Notes under the pieces: model-generated
The model's database searches: none
What the model saw: only the letters and a program-made list of their open reading frames with translations
Told to the model about the DNA's origin: nothing
Assembly: GCA_028583605.1 (NCBI GenBank)
Contig: CM053336.1
Coordinates: 29,992,496 to 30,056,495, forward strand
DNA from: Dastarcus helophoroides
Lineage: Eukaryota > Arthropoda > Insecta > Coleoptera > Bothrideridae
Reading direction: 5' to 3'
DNA: 64,000 nucleotides
In this document: piece after piece, positions 63,439-64,000 of the stretch
How the letters are laid out: the number at the start of each line of letters is the position of its first letter
Numbering within the stretch: the stretch's first letter is position 1
Position numbers and translations under genes: made by a program

Positions 63439-63806
63439 TGTAACGCAATGTAAATAGATGAAATAGGATTTAGGATAGAATTGTAGAATTTAGTAAATAA
63501 AAAAGGTTTCTAGAAGGTTCTGATAAGGGGAAAGCGGCCGCGATAACGAAACAAACGGCAGATAAGCGTTCCAGAAATTTCGGCATTCGATAAGCCTTAT
63601 CTGCCGAAAATTCTGGAAGAACGCGAGCCGAAACTATAAAAAGGCGGTCAGTTTTCCCTCGAGTCAGTCAGTCAGTTAGAATCAGTGCAATTAGTAAGTT
63701 AGTAGAAGTGAGTTAATTGTAAATTGTGGTGATTCAAGTTGAGTTCAGTAATAAAGTGGGAATAAATCCATCACGTGTATCAATTCGAACCGATAAGCCC
63801 GTAACA
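63439..63806 (+). repeat. Gypsy copy 3, 3' LTR
   Basis: 368 bp, TGTAACGC to CCGTAACA. Differs from the 5' LTR by AAGGTTT for AAAGTTT, GGC for GCC, GAG for GGG and one inserted A before CGCGAGCC. Confidence 0.95.
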
Positions 63807-63810
63807 ATAT

Positions 63811-64000
63811 TAATAAAATTATTTGTTTTCCTTGACAACTTTGATAGCCTATAACTCTGATTGAGAGAGCTCTGGTTGAGAGAGCGTACCCGCACGATAT
63901 GTTGCCTACAACATCGAGTATAGAAAATAGCCTACGTGTCGTTTCTAGTTATAAAAACTCTTTGGTCACTTCAAGGAGGTTGAAGAGAAAAGGATAAAAT
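63811..64000. other. right flank of Gypsy copy 3
   Basis: 190 bases with no recognised gene. GAGAGAGCTCTGGTTGAGAGAGCG contains a short near-repeat. Confidence 0.5.

Larger units (their letters stand above)
59344..63806 (+). mobile_element. Ty3/Gypsy LTR retrotransposon, copy 3 (RT-less, single frame)
   Basis: 4463 bp with LTRs of 367 and 368 bp and the 4-bp duplication ATAT (59340-59343 and 63807-63810). The LTRs differ by three substitutions and one inserted A. Internal coding is one continuous frame, but the region from within protease to the RT/RNase H junction is deleted. It inserted about 130 bp downstream of the P-element-like gene. Confidence 0.95.

Noticed and set aside
1..64000. CRISPR arrays, bacterial operons or phage genes
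   Set aside because: No regularly spaced direct repeats and no bacterial gene organisation; all recognisable families are eukaryotic mobile elements.

Overview
The window is a nuclear, AT-rich, repeat-dominated piece of an arthropod (most likely insect) genome. I see no intact host gene. Nearly everything recognisable is a mobile element or its remains: R2-like site-specific non-LTR elements with pieces of 28S rRNA, a BEL/Pao LTR element, three copies of one Ty3/Gypsy family, an insect-retrovirus-type env, a LINE with an apurinic-type endonuclease, Tc1/mariner-superfamily and mariner transposases, hAT pieces, a P-element (THAP9-type) transposase and a tyrosine-recombinase remnant. The R2, BEL/Pao, mariner and errantivirus-type env families point to an arthropod; the species cannot be named from the sequence.

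Layout. 1-2.7 kb: AT-rich, no gene. 2.7-6.8 kb: R2 remains (RT thumb plus endonuclease, then an R2-type N-terminal domain) beside a 28S rRNA locus split at the R2 target: a 20-nt upstream piece at 4898, about 1.6 kb of non-coding sequence, and a 272-nt downstream piece at 6507. About 7.2-25.9 kb: one BEL/Pao element broken by three nested insertions: a DD41D-like DNA transposon inside its 5' LTR, a 9.7-kb block flanked by (TA)n inside gag that ends in a 2.47-kb foldback palindrome, and Gypsy copy 1 (19434-23888, TSD ATAG), also inside gag. 25.9-29.5 kb: a nearly full-length but frameshifted R2-like element with two N-terminal zinc fingers. 30-31.4 kb: mariner remnant and an inverted R2 RT remnant. 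31.7-33.2 kb: non-autonomous element with long terminal inverted repeats. 33.2-46 kb: mostly degenerate AT-rich sequence built of a short motif whose strand flips several times, interrupted at 37.4-38.8 kb by a hairpin-flanked tyrosine-recombinase remnant and a hAT MITE.

46-51.8 kb: Gypsy copy 2 (TSD CTAT), with an intact pol frame but a broken gag. 51.8-53.6 kb: hAT end inserted in an inverted LINE remnant. 53.9-55.5 kb: broken env gene. 56.8-57.2 kb: 204-bp tandem repeat running into a 100-N assembly gap. 57.35-59.2 kb: P-element-like transposase with frameshifts. 59.3-63.8 kb: Gypsy copy 3 (TSD ATAT), one continuous 1179-codon frame from which nearly all of protease and all of the reverse transcriptase palm have been removed in frame.

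Relative ages from LTR pairs counted by eye: copy 1 about 20 differences in 378, copy 2 four in 350, copy 3 three substitutions plus one indel in about 367. The family has been active recently, yet copies 2 and 3 each lack the second catalytic aspartate of the integrase, so neither looks autonomous.
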